Below are positions 38,501-47,034 of a stretch of DNA of 64,000 nucleotides, in pieces. The DNA comes from SG8-40 sp963792855 (GTDB taxonomy: Bacteria; Pseudomonadota; Gammaproteobacteria; Burkholderiales; Eutrophovitaceae). Every line of letters starts with the position of its first letter. Position 1 is the stretch's first letter. The translations under genes were made by a program, and so were the position numbers. The stretch spans positions 1 to 64,000 of the forward strand of contig CAWBXZ010000006.1 of the NCBI GenBank assembly GCA_963792855.1. The letters are read 5' to 3'. The notes beneath the pieces are model-generated. The model ran no database searches, was not told where the DNA came from, and saw nothing but the letters and a program-made list of their open reading frames with translations.

Positions 38501-39043
38501 TTACGTGTCCAGCACCTCGATCGAGTGATTCTGGTTGGTATAGATACAAATATCGCCGGCAATCGAAAGCGATTTGCTGACGATTTCCTCGGCGCTGTAC
38601 TCGGTGTTGTCCAGAAGCGCACGGGCTGCCGCCTGTGCGTAGGGACCGCCACTGCCAATGGCGATGAGTCCGTCCTCGGGTTCTACAACGTCGCCGTTAC
38701 CGGAAAGGATCAAGGACGTTTCGCTGTCGGCGACGGCCAGCATCGCTTCGAGCCGCCGCAAAATACGGTCGGTCCGCCAGTCCTTGGCCAGTTCCACCGC
38801 CGAGCGCAACAGATGTCCGTGATGCTTTTCCAGTTTGGCCTCGAAACGTTCGAACAGCGTGAATGCGTCAGCAGTGCCGCCGGCAAACCCTGCGAGAATG
38901 CGATCGTGAAAAAGGCGTCTGACCTTACGGGCGGACGCCTTCAGAACCACATTGCCGAGCGTGACCTGGCCATCGCCACCGAGTGCGACTTGCTTGCCGC
39001 GCCGAACCGACAAAATGGTTGTTCCGTGCATGGTGATCGTCAT
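38501..39043 (-). CDS. hslV: HslV peptidase subunit of the HslUV protease
   Basis: A proteasome beta-type threonine peptidase. The chain begins MTITMHG and is probably cleaved before the catalytic threonine in TTILSVRRGKQVALGGDGQ. GSGGPYAQAAARALL is also typical. It is 180 residues; the start could be ATG 39031. An unusual feature is its separation from hslU by 160 bases instead of tight coupling. Confidence 0.96.
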   Translation of the reverse strand: MTITMHGTTILSVRRGKQVALGGDGQVTLGNVVLKASARKVRRLFHDRILAGFAGGTADAFTLFERFEAKLEKHHGHLLRSAVELAKDWRTDRILRRLEAMLAVADSETSLILSGNGDVVEPEDGLIAIGSGGPYAQAAARALLDNTEYSAEEIVSKSLSIAGDICIYTNQNHSIEVLDT

Positions 39044-39275
39044 GATGATTGAAGTGAGATCCGTATCGGTGATGGGTGGGCGATGTTGCCAACAATGGAC
39101 TCAACGCTGACAAACAATGCTGCCTTGCGCTGGCGCCGCGTCCGTGAAGTGCTGATGGAAGATGATAACAAGCACGGTATCAAGAGAACGAAGGCACTAA
39201 ACGGCAAAGTTACAGAAACAACATGGTACCGGGCAGGCGGTACGGAGGATAGTGACTGGTCAATGGCGAGGCAAG

Positions 39276-40037
39276 TCAGGCAGATGCGCCGGTCTTGCCT
39301 TTCTCCAGTGCGCTCCACGCAATACCCGCGAGCGCCATCGACCAGACGATCACCGCGCCTGTTGGCAAGTCCGTCAGTACCGAAACCATGAGGCCAGCCG
39401 CGAAGCCGGTGGCGCCGACGGCGTAGGCTTTGAGCAGTCGCCGGGAGATGGCCTCGCGTGTTGCCAGAGCCGGAATGATCAGGCTGGCAAATACCAGGTA
39501 GACGCCGACCATTTGCACCGACGCGGTGACCGCAAGGCCAAACAGAACGTAAAAACCCATTCTTCCGAGCCGTCGCTCGCCAAATCCAAACCAGACACCG
39601 CAGATCACCACAGTGAGTGCAGCCAGGATGAGCAACTGTGTGCTGTTGACCCAGAGGATCTGCCCGACCAGCAATTCCTTCAGATACTCGCCTCCGTGCG
39701 GGTTGCCGGCGAGAAGTATTGTTGCCAGCGTGGCGGCCAGCACGAACACGGTGCCGATGATTGCTTCCTGATATTTGGGCCAGCGACGCTCTGTCCACGT
39801 AAGGAACAGCGCGCCGCCGAGTGCGGCACACAGTGCCGAGAGTTGTACAGCGAAACCGTGAGATTCGAAGCCAAGTAGATCCGCCGCAATGACACCGACG
39901 CCGGCAATCTGCGCGATGGCGATGTCAATGAAAACAATGCCGCGGGCCAGAACGACCATTCCCAGCGGGACATGCGTCGCGATAACCAGCAACCCGGCAA
40001 CCATTGCCGGCAACAGAATGCTCAGGTATTCACTCAT
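39276..40037 (-). CDS. Metal ABC transporter permease (ZnuB/MntB-type)
   Basis: 253 residues with about 8 membrane helices. ARGIVFIDIAIAQIAGVGVI and VGVYLVFASLIIPALATR are characteristic of ABC-3-family permeases for zinc or manganese. Its start lies 2 bases after the stop of the metal-binding protein gene. No ATP-binding subunit gene is next to it, so the ATPase must come from elsewhere. Confidence 0.88.
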   Translation of the reverse strand: MSEYLSILLPAMVAGLLVIATHVPLGMVVLARGIVFIDIAIAQIAGVGVIAADLLGFESHGFAVQLSALCAALGGALFLTWTERRWPKYQEAIIGTVFVLAATLATILLAGNPHGGEYLKELLVGQILWVNSTQLLILAALTVVICGVWFGFGERRLGRMGFYVLFGLAVTASVQMVGVYLVFASLIIPALATREAISRRLLKAYAVGATGFAAGLMVSVLTDLPTGAVIVWSMALAGIAWSALEKGKTGASA

Positions 40038-40039
40038 TG

Positions 40040-40948
40040 TCAGTGCCCGGCCGCTTCCCGCAGACGGCCGATTGTATCGTCGAACAATGTGAACAGGTCT
40101 TTCGCCTGTTTTGTCCCGCCAACCGTGTAGGGTAGTTCTGCCAGCGGAATTCCGGTTCTGTCGTGTAACCAGGCGGGTGCTTTGGGTTCGTTATAGGCCA
40201 TGCGGACGATCAGATCGGCAGGCTCGGCATTCAATTCCTTGAGCAGTTTTGCCAGATGGTTTGCGCTGGGAGGAATACCCGGTTTCGGCTCGATGGTCAT
40301 GCTCATCGTCATGCCCAGCCAATGGCTCAGATACGCCGAATCGCGATGGTAGGTCACGATGCGCAGTCCCTTCAGCTCCGTTGCTTCACGCTCCCAGCGC
40401 TTTATCGATTCCGACCATTTCACCTGAAACGAGGTATTTCGGTCGACATAATCGGCTGCATGGTCGGGATCGATTTCTGCCAGACGCTGCGAAAGGGCGG
40501 TCGCGATGATGGCAAGGTTTCTCGGGTCAAGATGAACGTGCGGATTGCCGTACGGATGCACGTCTCCCATTGAACGGTCGACCTTTTCCGGCACATCGAG
40601 TCGCTCGACGAACTCGGAAGCCATGAAATACCCGGCTTGCCCCGGCTGCACCTTGCTGTTGCCGGCCGATTGGAGCAGCACCGGGAGCCAGCCGATTTCC
40701 AGATCGGAACCCGAGCACACCACCAGGTCGGCACTTCGCATGCGTGCGACCAGACTGGGACGGGCTTCGACGCGATGCGGATCCTGCTTCGGTGATGTCG
40801 CCTGGTACACGGAAACCTGTTTGCCGCCGAGTTCCGAGAGCAACGCTGCCCATTCGGGTTCGCATGCGAATGCGCTGATTTTTGCGTGCGATACCGCGGG
40901 CAAGAGAAATACAAGCGCCGCAGAAACGGCGACAGTGAGCATTCTCAT
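40040..40948 (-). CDS. Metal-binding ABC transporter substrate-binding protein (ZnuA-like)
   Basis: About 302 residues with a signal peptide ending at SHAK (about residue 22). Metal ligands of the cluster A-I family are probably the His residues in QDPHRVEA, NPHVHLDP and TYHRDS, plus an acidic residue near the C-terminus. It has no long His-rich loop, unlike many ZnuA. The start ATG 40948 has GAGGAG upstream. It delivers metal to the permease. Confidence 0.87.
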   Translation of the reverse strand: MRMLTVAVSAALVFLLPAVSHAKISAFACEPEWAALLSELGGKQVSVYQATSPKQDPHRVEARPSLVARMRSADLVVCSGSDLEIGWLPVLLQSAGNSKVQPGQAGYFMASEFVERLDVPEKVDRSMGDVHPYGNPHVHLDPRNLAIIATALSQRLAEIDPDHAADYVDRNTSFQVKWSESIKRWEREATELKGLRIVTYHRDSAYLSHWLGMTMSMTIEPKPGIPPSANHLAKLLKELNAEPADLIVRMAYNEPKAPAWLHDRTGIPLAELPYTVGGTKQAKDLFTLFDDTIGRLREAAGH

Positions 40949-41014
40949 TGGAATGTCTCCTCGATAGTGGATGTATGACAACGACCTTCAAACTGCGCGA
41001 ACAGGCTCATAGCC

Positions 41015-42418
41015 CTAGAACTTGTGTGCACCGTGCGCGCCAAGGCTGACGACGTACTGGAAAATCACCTGGTTGTCGGTCTGGTCGAAGCGGGCCTTGT
41101 CCTGTGCGAACTGCAGACGAAAACGGGCGAATTCGGAGGTGGAAAAATCCACCATCACGGTTGTTCTTTCCGGCTGGTGTTCGCGCAGCAGCTGCAGATC
41201 GTCGCGGGAGATACTTCCGTTGCTGACCGGTGCGTATTCCAGCGTGCCCGAATCGAGCAGATCGTAACGGATGCCGGCGCGCCAGCGCGGCATGAACTGG
41301 TAGACGGCTTGCGCGTACCAGCCGCTCTGCTCGCTCGAGTAAGGCCCCTCCTGGGCGAAGGTCTCGGTCGTGTCATCCAGGTTGTAACCGAGTGCCCCGT
41401 CTTCCTTGCGCCGGTAGTACTCGGCCTGAAACTTGAAGTTCTTGATGGAGGGATCGCCGTACGGCGCCCACTTCCAGACAAAGCTGGCGCCCCAGGTTTT
41501 GCTCTTCAGATCGCTGAAGACATTTTCGATCTCCGCGCCGGTCGAATCCTCGTCATCGTATTCGCGTTCCTCCGCCTTGGTCTCCCGATACGAGGCGCCA
41601 ACCAGATAGCTGTTGCTGAAACCGACGTCGCCGCCGAGATTCACAAACGCAGCGCCGGCATTGGCGCCGTTCTTGTTGCGCTCCGACCCGGGGAAATTCG
41701 CGCCACGCCCGGCCTCCAGACCGAACTCGAGGAATAGTGGCGTTGGAGCGACATAGCGGGCCTGGATACCGTCGTCAGCGAGATTGCCGCCATAAAACGC
41801 CTGTTGGGCCAGCGGGGCGTCGGCGAAATCCCAGGCATGCGGGTGTTGCTGGTTGATGTAGCCAACACCGGAGAAAAAGCGTCCTGCCTTGGCGAGAACG
41901 CCCGGGATGAAGCCGCTGTTCTGGATCCAGGCCTCTTCGATGTCGATTTCTCCGTCGGACACCCCGGCGGTGAAATAGCCATACCAGTATGGATCGATAT
42001 TCGCCGAGATGGTCAGTTCGGATTCATCGAGGCTGAACCCGCGCTCGCCGGGCCCGGCGCCGTGGCCGTGCCCGTCTTCATCCCCATGCCCTCCGGCCGG
42101 CACGAAGCCACCTATCTGATAAGAGTCCGGATCGAGTTCGAGATTGCGGTACTTGGCGTCGATAATCAGCGAGATTGAAGGGTTGAATGCGTTGCCGGCA
42201 GGCTGACTGGCGGCCGAGTTGTCAGTTGGGGTTGCCGATGCGGTGTCGGTTGATGCAGCGGGCATTGATTCGCTTTGCGCTTCTTGGGCATCCAGCCTTT
42301 CCTCCAGTTGCCGAACCCGTTCGCGCAACTCTTCAACTTCAGCGTCGTCCGGCTCCTCGGCGCCGACCGAAAACGATAGAAACAATGCGGCCATGGCCGC
42401 TGGTATATTCCGCAACAT
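41015..42418 (-). CDS. Outer-membrane porin-like protein with a His-rich loop
   Basis: 467 residues. Signal peptide ends near VGAEEP. A coiled coil follows (EVEELRERVRQLEERLDA), then a low-complexity linker and a beta barrel. The segment GGHGDEDGHGHGAG is a metal-binding loop. Such proteins are found next to zinc uptake genes and are thought to bring the metal across the outer membrane (inference from context). It has a GAGGAGG site at 42418 and is the first gene of the metal operon. Confidence 0.7.
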   Translation of the reverse strand: MLRNIPAAMAALFLSFSVGAEEPDDAEVEELRERVRQLEERLDAQEAQSESMPAASTDTASATPTDNSAASQPAGNAFNPSISLIIDAKYRNLELDPDSYQIGGFVPAGGHGDEDGHGHGAGPGERGFSLDESELTISANIDPYWYGYFTAGVSDGEIDIEEAWIQNSGFIPGVLAKAGRFFSGVGYINQQHPHAWDFADAPLAQQAFYGGNLADDGIQARYVAPTPLFLEFGLEAGRGANFPGSERNKNGANAGAAFVNLGGDVGFSNSYLVGASYRETKAEEREYDDEDSTGAEIENVFSDLKSKTWGASFVWKWAPYGDPSIKNFKFQAEYYRRKEDGALGYNLDDTTETFAQEGPYSSEQSGWYAQAVYQFMPRWRAGIRYDLLDSGTLEYAPVSNGSISRDDLQLLREHQPERTTVMVDFSTSEFARFRLQFAQDKARFDQTDNQVIFQYVVSLGAHGAHKF

Positions 42419-42450
42419 TGGTGAACCTCCTCGAAAACACGTCAACGAGC

Positions 42451-42474
42451 GCGATCAGCGCTTGCGCTGATCGC
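42451..42474. promoter_or_regulatory. Palindrome upstream of the metal-uptake operon
   Basis: Arms GCGATCAGCGC and GCGCTGATCGC are perfectly complementary with two central bases between. It is 33 bases before the porin start. It does not resemble the AT-rich Zur or Fur boxes, so it may be another operator or a hairpin in the leader RNA. Confidence 0.45.
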
Positions 42475-42500
42475 GGATCAGTTAGTTCCTGCCAGGTGTT

Positions 42501-42834
42501 TCAGACGGTTTCGGGAGGATCTCTGCAGGCTTGCCGTACGGCAGTGTGCGAGCGTGGTTGCGTCGGCAGCGTTGCAATGTGAGGGGAGTGGTTCTCAACC
42601 ACTGTGGGCTGGCGCCCGATATCAACCGCTGCGTTGGCGAGCTTTTCAACGGCAAGACAGCTGCCGCACAACTTCTGAGTGGACGAGCGAACTTTTCGGA
42701 TTCGGAGCCTCTCCAGAGGCATGCGAGGCAAGGTGCGCCAGGGCCGCCTGCTGAGCGAACAACAGGATCGCCGGCAACAGGTAAGAGAGAAACCGGATTC
42801 GGAATGCGTTTGAACATCTTTTCCAGATTATCAA
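42501..42834 (-). pseudogene. DUF2946-like small secreted protein, frameshifted
   Basis: One frame gives a signal-peptide-like start (FRIRFLSYLLPAILLFAQQ) followed by ALAHLASHA. A second frame gives KLCGSCLAVEKLANAAVD and a proline-rich tail. Joined at about 42670 they make the pattern of DUF2946-type proteins (signal peptide, His, CxxC), which often sit near metal-transport genes. One base too many or too few explains the break. Confidence 0.5.
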
Positions 42835-42905
42835 ATTCGGGACCTTGATGCCACCTGCAGCACAGGTGCGAGCGGCCTGATCGTCGCCGTCCCGGCATAG
42901 ATGAC

Positions 42906-43535
42906 CTAGAGTTCGTCCATCGCGCTCTGATCGGCCAGATGGCTGATGTCACTCCAGCTTACGAGTTCGAATCCGGATGCCGTTGCGCGCAACGTGTTGA
43001 CCGAAGCATTATGAATCGCAAACAGGCGTGGCGCATCGAGGGGTGTGTTGTTCGCGAGCCGGTAGGCGATGTCGACCACGCCGCCATGGGTGACCGCGAC
43101 AATTCGTTTGTTGCAATGAGCCCGCGCCAGCTCCATTAGCGTTTCGGTTACCCGCTGCGCGAACTCTGCGAGCGATTCCCCTCCTTCCAGAGCGGCGTCG
43201 GTCATCCGGGAGCGGAAGGTTTCATATGCCCGCGGCGCCAGTTCCCGGGCTTCGTCAATGGTCTTGCCCTGCAGCACGCCCAGATGGCGTTCTCGCAGCC
43301 GCGCGTCGCGCACAACAGGCAGCCCGCAAGCCTTGGCAATCGGATTCGCCGTCTGCATTGCCCGGCCCAGATCGCTACTTAGCAGAATATCGATCCTCTC
43401 GTCGACGAAACGCTCGCCAATCGCGTCGGCTTGTGTGAGGCCAGCCTCGTTGAGCGGGACGTCGGTGTGGCCCTGAATACGGTGCTCGACATTCCAGTCC
43501 GTTTCACCATGGCGTATCAGTATCAGTTCGGTCAT
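42906..43535 (-). CDS. Histidine phosphatase / phosphoglycerate mutase family protein
   Basis: 209 residues. It has the family signature LILIRHGETDWN with the phosphorylated His, the Arg/Glu pair DARLRERHLGVLQG, and the second His in VAVTHGGVVDIAYR. Such proteins include alpha-ribazole phosphatases and small-molecule phosphatases. The substrate is open. Start at MTELILIRHGE (43535), since the longer open frame upstream has no homology. Confidence 0.85.
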   Translation of the reverse strand: MTELILIRHGETDWNVEHRIQGHTDVPLNEAGLTQADAIGERFVDERIDILLSSDLGRAMQTANPIAKACGLPVVRDARLRERHLGVLQGKTIDEARELAPRAYETFRSRMTDAALEGGESLAEFAQRVTETLMELARAHCNKRIVAVTHGGVVDIAYRLANNTPLDAPRLFAIHNASVNTLRATASGFELVSWSDISHLADQSAMDEL

Positions 43536-43590
43536 CTTTTGCTGTGCCTGAAAAGCGGGAAAGCGATTTGCAGCCCGAGCCTCGCAGTAA

Positions 43591-44523
43591 CTACCGGGAA
43601 GGTTTCGACACCTTGCGTTTCGCGCGCGGGTGTGCCGCGTCATACACCTTCGCCAGGTGCTGCCAGTCAAGGTGGGTGTAGACCTGGGTTGTTGAAATAC
43701 TCGCGTGTCCGAGCATTTCCTGCACGGCGCGCAGGTCGCCGCTTGACTGCAGCACATGGGAAGCAAACGAGTGGCGAAGCATGTGGGGATGCACGTGTTG
43801 CGTCAGGCCTTGTTTGCGTGCCCACATGGAAAGCCTCTGCTGGACGGTGCGCGGCCCGATCGACCTGCCGCGTTGATTGACAAAAAGCGCGTTCTCCCCT
43901 TGCTTTGCGACCTCGGCGCGGACTCCCAGCCACTGCCGCATGCAATCGAGCGCAAACCGGCCTACGGGTACGACGCGCGTTTTCGCGCCTTTACCAAGAA
44001 CGCGCACCGTGGCATCGTCGAAATCGATGTTTTCCGGTGTCAGGGCCGTGAGTTCCGACAGCCGCAGTCCGGACGAGTAAAACAGTTCGAACATGGCGCG
44101 GTCGCGTACGGCGAACGCGTCATCCGGGGGCAGTGCCACCAGTTTCTCGACTTCTTCCGGCGACAGTGCGTCGGGAAGGGGCTTTGCCGTGCGGGGAGCG
44201 CGCACGCCGACACAGGGGTTTTGCGTGTAGCCGTTATCACGCATCAGGAAACTGAAAAACCCGCGCCACGCGGACAATGCCCGGGCAAGCGAACGGCCGC
44301 CATGGCCCTGGCCGTGCAAGCGCGCAACGAATCGCCTGACATGGTGGACCTGCAACTGGTCTAGCGGCGTAGTTCCTGCCATCTGCAACAGCATTTCGAT
44401 GTCGCGACGATAGCCCTTGACCGTGTGGCCGGATAGCCGCCGTTCTTTTTCGAGGTGAGCGAGGTAGCTCTCCACGGGTGGTGGCTGGCGTTCGCTGCCG
44501 GACATTGCGGTGTTTTCGGCCAC
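43591..44523 (-). CDS. xerC: Tyrosine recombinase XerC
   Basis: XerC with XerD resolves chromosome dimers at dif. 310 residues carry the core-binding domain (VESYLAHLEKERRLSGHTV) and the catalytic set: Arg in SSGLRLSELTAL, Lys in VLGKGAKTRVVP, HxxR in HPHMLRHSFASH, and His and the nucleophile Tyr in LGHASISTTQVYTHL. It lies downstream of the DUF484 gene, the usual arrangement. Confidence 0.95.
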   Translation of the reverse strand: MAENTAMSGSERQPPPVESYLAHLEKERRLSGHTVKGYRRDIEMLLQMAGTTPLDQLQVHHVRRFVARLHGQGHGGRSLARALSAWRGFFSFLMRDNGYTQNPCVGVRAPRTAKPLPDALSPEEVEKLVALPPDDAFAVRDRAMFELFYSSGLRLSELTALTPENIDFDDATVRVLGKGAKTRVVPVGRFALDCMRQWLGVRAEVAKQGENALFVNQRGRSIGPRTVQQRLSMWARKQGLTQHVHPHMLRHSFASHVLQSSGDLRAVQEMLGHASISTTQVYTHLDWQHLAKVYDAAHPRAKRKVSKPSR

Positions 44524-44534
44524 TGCGTCTTCAG

Positions 44535-45182
44535 TTACCCGAGATGGCGTGCCATCGCCGCTGACGTGATATCACCCAGGCGCTGCAAATAGAGCGTGCC
44601 CATTTCCGGATAGAAGCGTTGCGCGTCTTCCGAAGCGAGCACCATCAGTCCCTTAAGGTTGTCGCCGTCGAGTCTGACGTAAGCGAAAGACTGCAGAGGC
44701 GGTTGCGCTTCCGGAAACCAGCTGATCGAATCGAGAACCGGGTGCGCTGCGCAGTATGGCGCCTTGAGGCTTTCCGCGAAAGCGTGCACTTCCTTCGACA
44801 CCGGTGAGAATGCTTCGATATCCTGTGCATCCTCGATTCCCCAGATGCGCACCGCGACATGGGGGACCGCGAAATCCTCGCGCAAATGAAAATACAGCGC
44901 GCGCAGCGCGTCTTCCAGCGAAGAGGCGGATATCAACGCCAGTGTAACGCGGTGCATGCGCTCGCTGATGACATCGTTTTCCTCCCCGAACGTGATCAGT
45001 TCCGCCAGCTTTGCTTCGAGAATGCCGACTCGATCGCGCAGTTGTGACATTTGCCGCTCGGCGATGGGAATCGCGCGCCCGTCGTGCGGATCGGGGATGT
45101 TGATCTTTGCCAGTATGTCTGCGTGTGCATCGAGGAACTCCGGATGCTCCTGCAAATATTGCGCAACGTCTGAGTCAGTCAT
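44535..45182 (-). CDS. DUF484 family protein
   Basis: 215 residues. N-terminal VAQYLQEHPEFLDAHADILAKINIPDPH and RQMSQLRDRVGILEAKLAELI are typical, followed by a GAF-like domain (ALRALYFHLREDFAVPHVAVRIW). The function is unknown; it is almost always encoded between dapF and xerC. Its start overlaps the dapF stop (ATGA-type). Confidence 0.9.
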   Translation of the reverse strand: MTDSDVAQYLQEHPEFLDAHADILAKINIPDPHDGRAIPIAERQMSQLRDRVGILEAKLAELITFGEENDVISERMHRVTLALISASSLEDALRALYFHLREDFAVPHVAVRIWGIEDAQDIEAFSPVSKEVHAFAESLKAPYCAAHPVLDSISWFPEAQPPLQSFAYVRLDGDNLKGLMVLASEDAQRFYPEMGTLYLQRLGDITSAAMARHLG

Positions 45183-46024
45183 TTTTCTCCCTGAATTTCA
45201 ATCTCACCTTCAAAAACCGTGCGCGCAGGGCCGGTCATGAAAACACTATGGTGCTCTCCCTGCCATGCGACGCGAAGCTTGCCCCCCCGAGTGTGAACGC
45301 AAACGACAGGGTCCAGCAACTCCCACTGAATGCCCATCACGACGGCGGCGCAGGCGCCGGTGCCGCAGGCGAGCGTTTCGCCGGCCCCCCGTTCCCAGAC
45401 GCGCAGGCGGATGGTTTGCCGATCGACAATCTGCATGTACCCGGCGTTGGCGCCTTGCGGAAACACCGGGTTTTTTTCTATCAATGGTCCCTGGTCGCGC
45501 ACCGGAGCCCGGTCGACATCCGGGACAAGCTGCACCGCGTGCGGGTTACCCATCGATACGGCACCGACTTCTATCTGCCGGTCTTCGACAAGGATCTTGT
45601 ACGTATGCGCACGGTGCGGCGTCCGCATCGGGATCTGCGCAGGCTCGAAATGCGGTGGGCCCATGTCAACGGTGACGTTCCCGTCGGTTTCGAGGCGTGG
45701 CTCGATGACGCCGGAGGCCGTCTCGACCCGGATCGTGTGTTTTGTCGACAGTGTCTTGTCGTGCACGTATCTCACGAAACAGCGGGCGCCGTTACCGCAT
45801 TGGCTGACTTCATTGCCGTCGGCGTTGAAGATGCGGTAGTAAAAATCTGTGCCCTTCGTGCGCGGCGGCTCGATCACCAGCAATTGGTCGAAGCCAATGC
45901 CCGTATGCCGGTCGGCGATTTGTCGGATCTCACGCGCGTCGAGGCCGAACGCCTGGCGTGTGGCATCAACGACGACGAAATCGTTACCGGCGCCTTCCAT
46001 TTTGGTAAAACGCAGACGGGTCAC
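45179..46024 (-). CDS. dapF: Diaminopimelate epimerase
   Basis: It converts LL-diaminopimelate to the meso form for lysine and peptidoglycan. 281 residues with both catalytic cysteines: GNGARCFVRYVHDK and LACGTGACAAVV. N-terminal LRFTKMEGAGNDFVVVDA is typical. It is translationally coupled with the GNAT gene upstream and the DUF484 gene downstream. Confidence 0.96.
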   Translation of the reverse strand: MTRLRFTKMEGAGNDFVVVDATRQAFGLDAREIRQIADRHTGIGFDQLLVIEPPRTKGTDFYYRIFNADGNEVSQCGNGARCFVRYVHDKTLSTKHTIRVETASGVIEPRLETDGNVTVDMGPPHFEPAQIPMRTPHRAHTYKILVEDRQIEVGAVSMGNPHAVQLVPDVDRAPVRDQGPLIEKNPVFPQGANAGYMQIVDRQTIRLRVWERGAGETLACGTGACAAVVMGIQWELLDPVVCVHTRGGKLRVAWQGEHHSVFMTGPARTVFEGEIEIQGEK

Positions 46025-46569
46025 CCGATATTGCCTCCGAGCCGTTTCGACATGACATAATCGTCCATCACGTGACCACCGCCGATGTCGACGGTTACGC
46101 TGTCCGTGACGTCGAAGCCGGCTTTACGGTAGAAGGCAATGGAACTGGTGTTACCCTTGTTGACCTGTAGGTATAGCGTCGAAAATCCGCGCTCGTAAGA
46201 GCAGGCTTCGACATGTTCTATAAGGGCATAACCGAAACCGTGTCGCTGGGCTCTCGGATGTACGTAGAGCTTGTCGAGTTTGACTGAAGCGGTTTTGACG
46301 CGATCCCCGGCCGATCCCGGTTCATAGCAGGCGAAACCTGCGAGAAACGAGCCTGCCTTGATCTTGTCCCACCAGGCTTCCTGCTTGGCAATCTGGGATG
46401 CAATCACATCGGGTCGGTAGCGTTGTGCGAGCATGTAATCAATCTGGCGCACGGTAATGATGCCTGGATAGTGCAGATACCAGATTTCACGGGCGAGCCG
46501 CGCAATCGGCTCCAGGTCCGGTTGCGATACCGGGGAGATCAGGGCGGTCTCGCCGCATTGATTCGTCAT
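46021..46569 (-). CDS. GNAT-family N-acetyltransferase
   Basis: About 182 residues. The acetyl-CoA site is KLYVHPRAQRHGFGYALIEHV, followed by LYLQVNKGNTSSIAFYRKAGF with the motif-B pattern. The N-terminal part (LAREIWYLHYPGIITVRQIDYML) resembles spermidine/amino-acid acetyltransferases. The start at MTNQCGE overlaps the stop of the CoA-binding gene (ATGA). The substrate is unknown. Confidence 0.85.
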   Translation of the reverse strand: MTNQCGETALISPVSQPDLEPIARLAREIWYLHYPGIITVRQIDYMLAQRYRPDVIASQIAKQEAWWDKIKAGSFLAGFACYEPGSAGDRVKTASVKLDKLYVHPRAQRHGFGYALIEHVEACSYERGFSTLYLQVNKGNTSSIAFYRKAGFDVTDSVTVDIGGGHVMDDYVMSKRLGGNIG

Positions 46570-47000
46570 AGTGTGTTCGACAACAGCGGTTCGCACGGGC
46601 CGTTACGGTCACGCCAGATACAGCGGTCCATGATGACCATGATGCCACTGTCACGCGCGCGTTCGGCGGCCATTTCGTTGATGATGCCTTCCTGAATCCA
46701 GAGCCGCTTGAAGTTTCGCGCCAGGCACTCGTCGACGATGTCGTCCAGAAATCGGGCCGGCCGAAGCGCATGCACCAAGTCTATCGGATCGGGCACGTCT
46801 GAGAGGCTCGCATACGCTTTCTCGCCCAGAATCTTGGCAACCAACGGGCGGACCGGAACAATTTTGTAGCCGGCGCCCTGCAGGCCGCGAGCGATGCGGT
46901 AGCTGGGGCGCTTCTGCAATGGCGACAAGCCAACCATTGCAATCACCTTGACTTCGCGAAGCAGGTCGCAAATTTCACCGATATCGGGATTGGTAAACAT
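46566..47000 (-). CDS. CoA-binding domain protein (YccU-like)
   Basis: 144 residues with a Rossmann fold: VIAMVGLSPLQKRPSYRIARGL at the CoA-binding site, then YKIVPVRPLV and RLWIQEGIINEMAAERA. The C-terminal GIMVIMDRCIWRD is the conserved end of this family, where Cys often forms a disulfide with CoA. Function unknown. Heads the GNAT-dapF-DUF484-xerC transcript. Confidence 0.88.
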   Translation of the reverse strand: MFTNPDIGEICDLLREVKVIAMVGLSPLQKRPSYRIARGLQGAGYKIVPVRPLVAKILGEKAYASLSDVPDPIDLVHALRPARFLDDIVDECLARNFKRLWIQEGIINEMAAERARDSGIMVIMDRCIWRDRNGPCEPLLSNTL

Positions 47001-47034
47001 CAGTTCTGTCCGAATTGCTGCCTAGAATACAGGT

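Noticed and set aside
39044..39275. Missing metal ABC ATPase hidden in the gap before hslV
   Set aside because: The 230-base gap is too short and contains no Walker motif in any frame.
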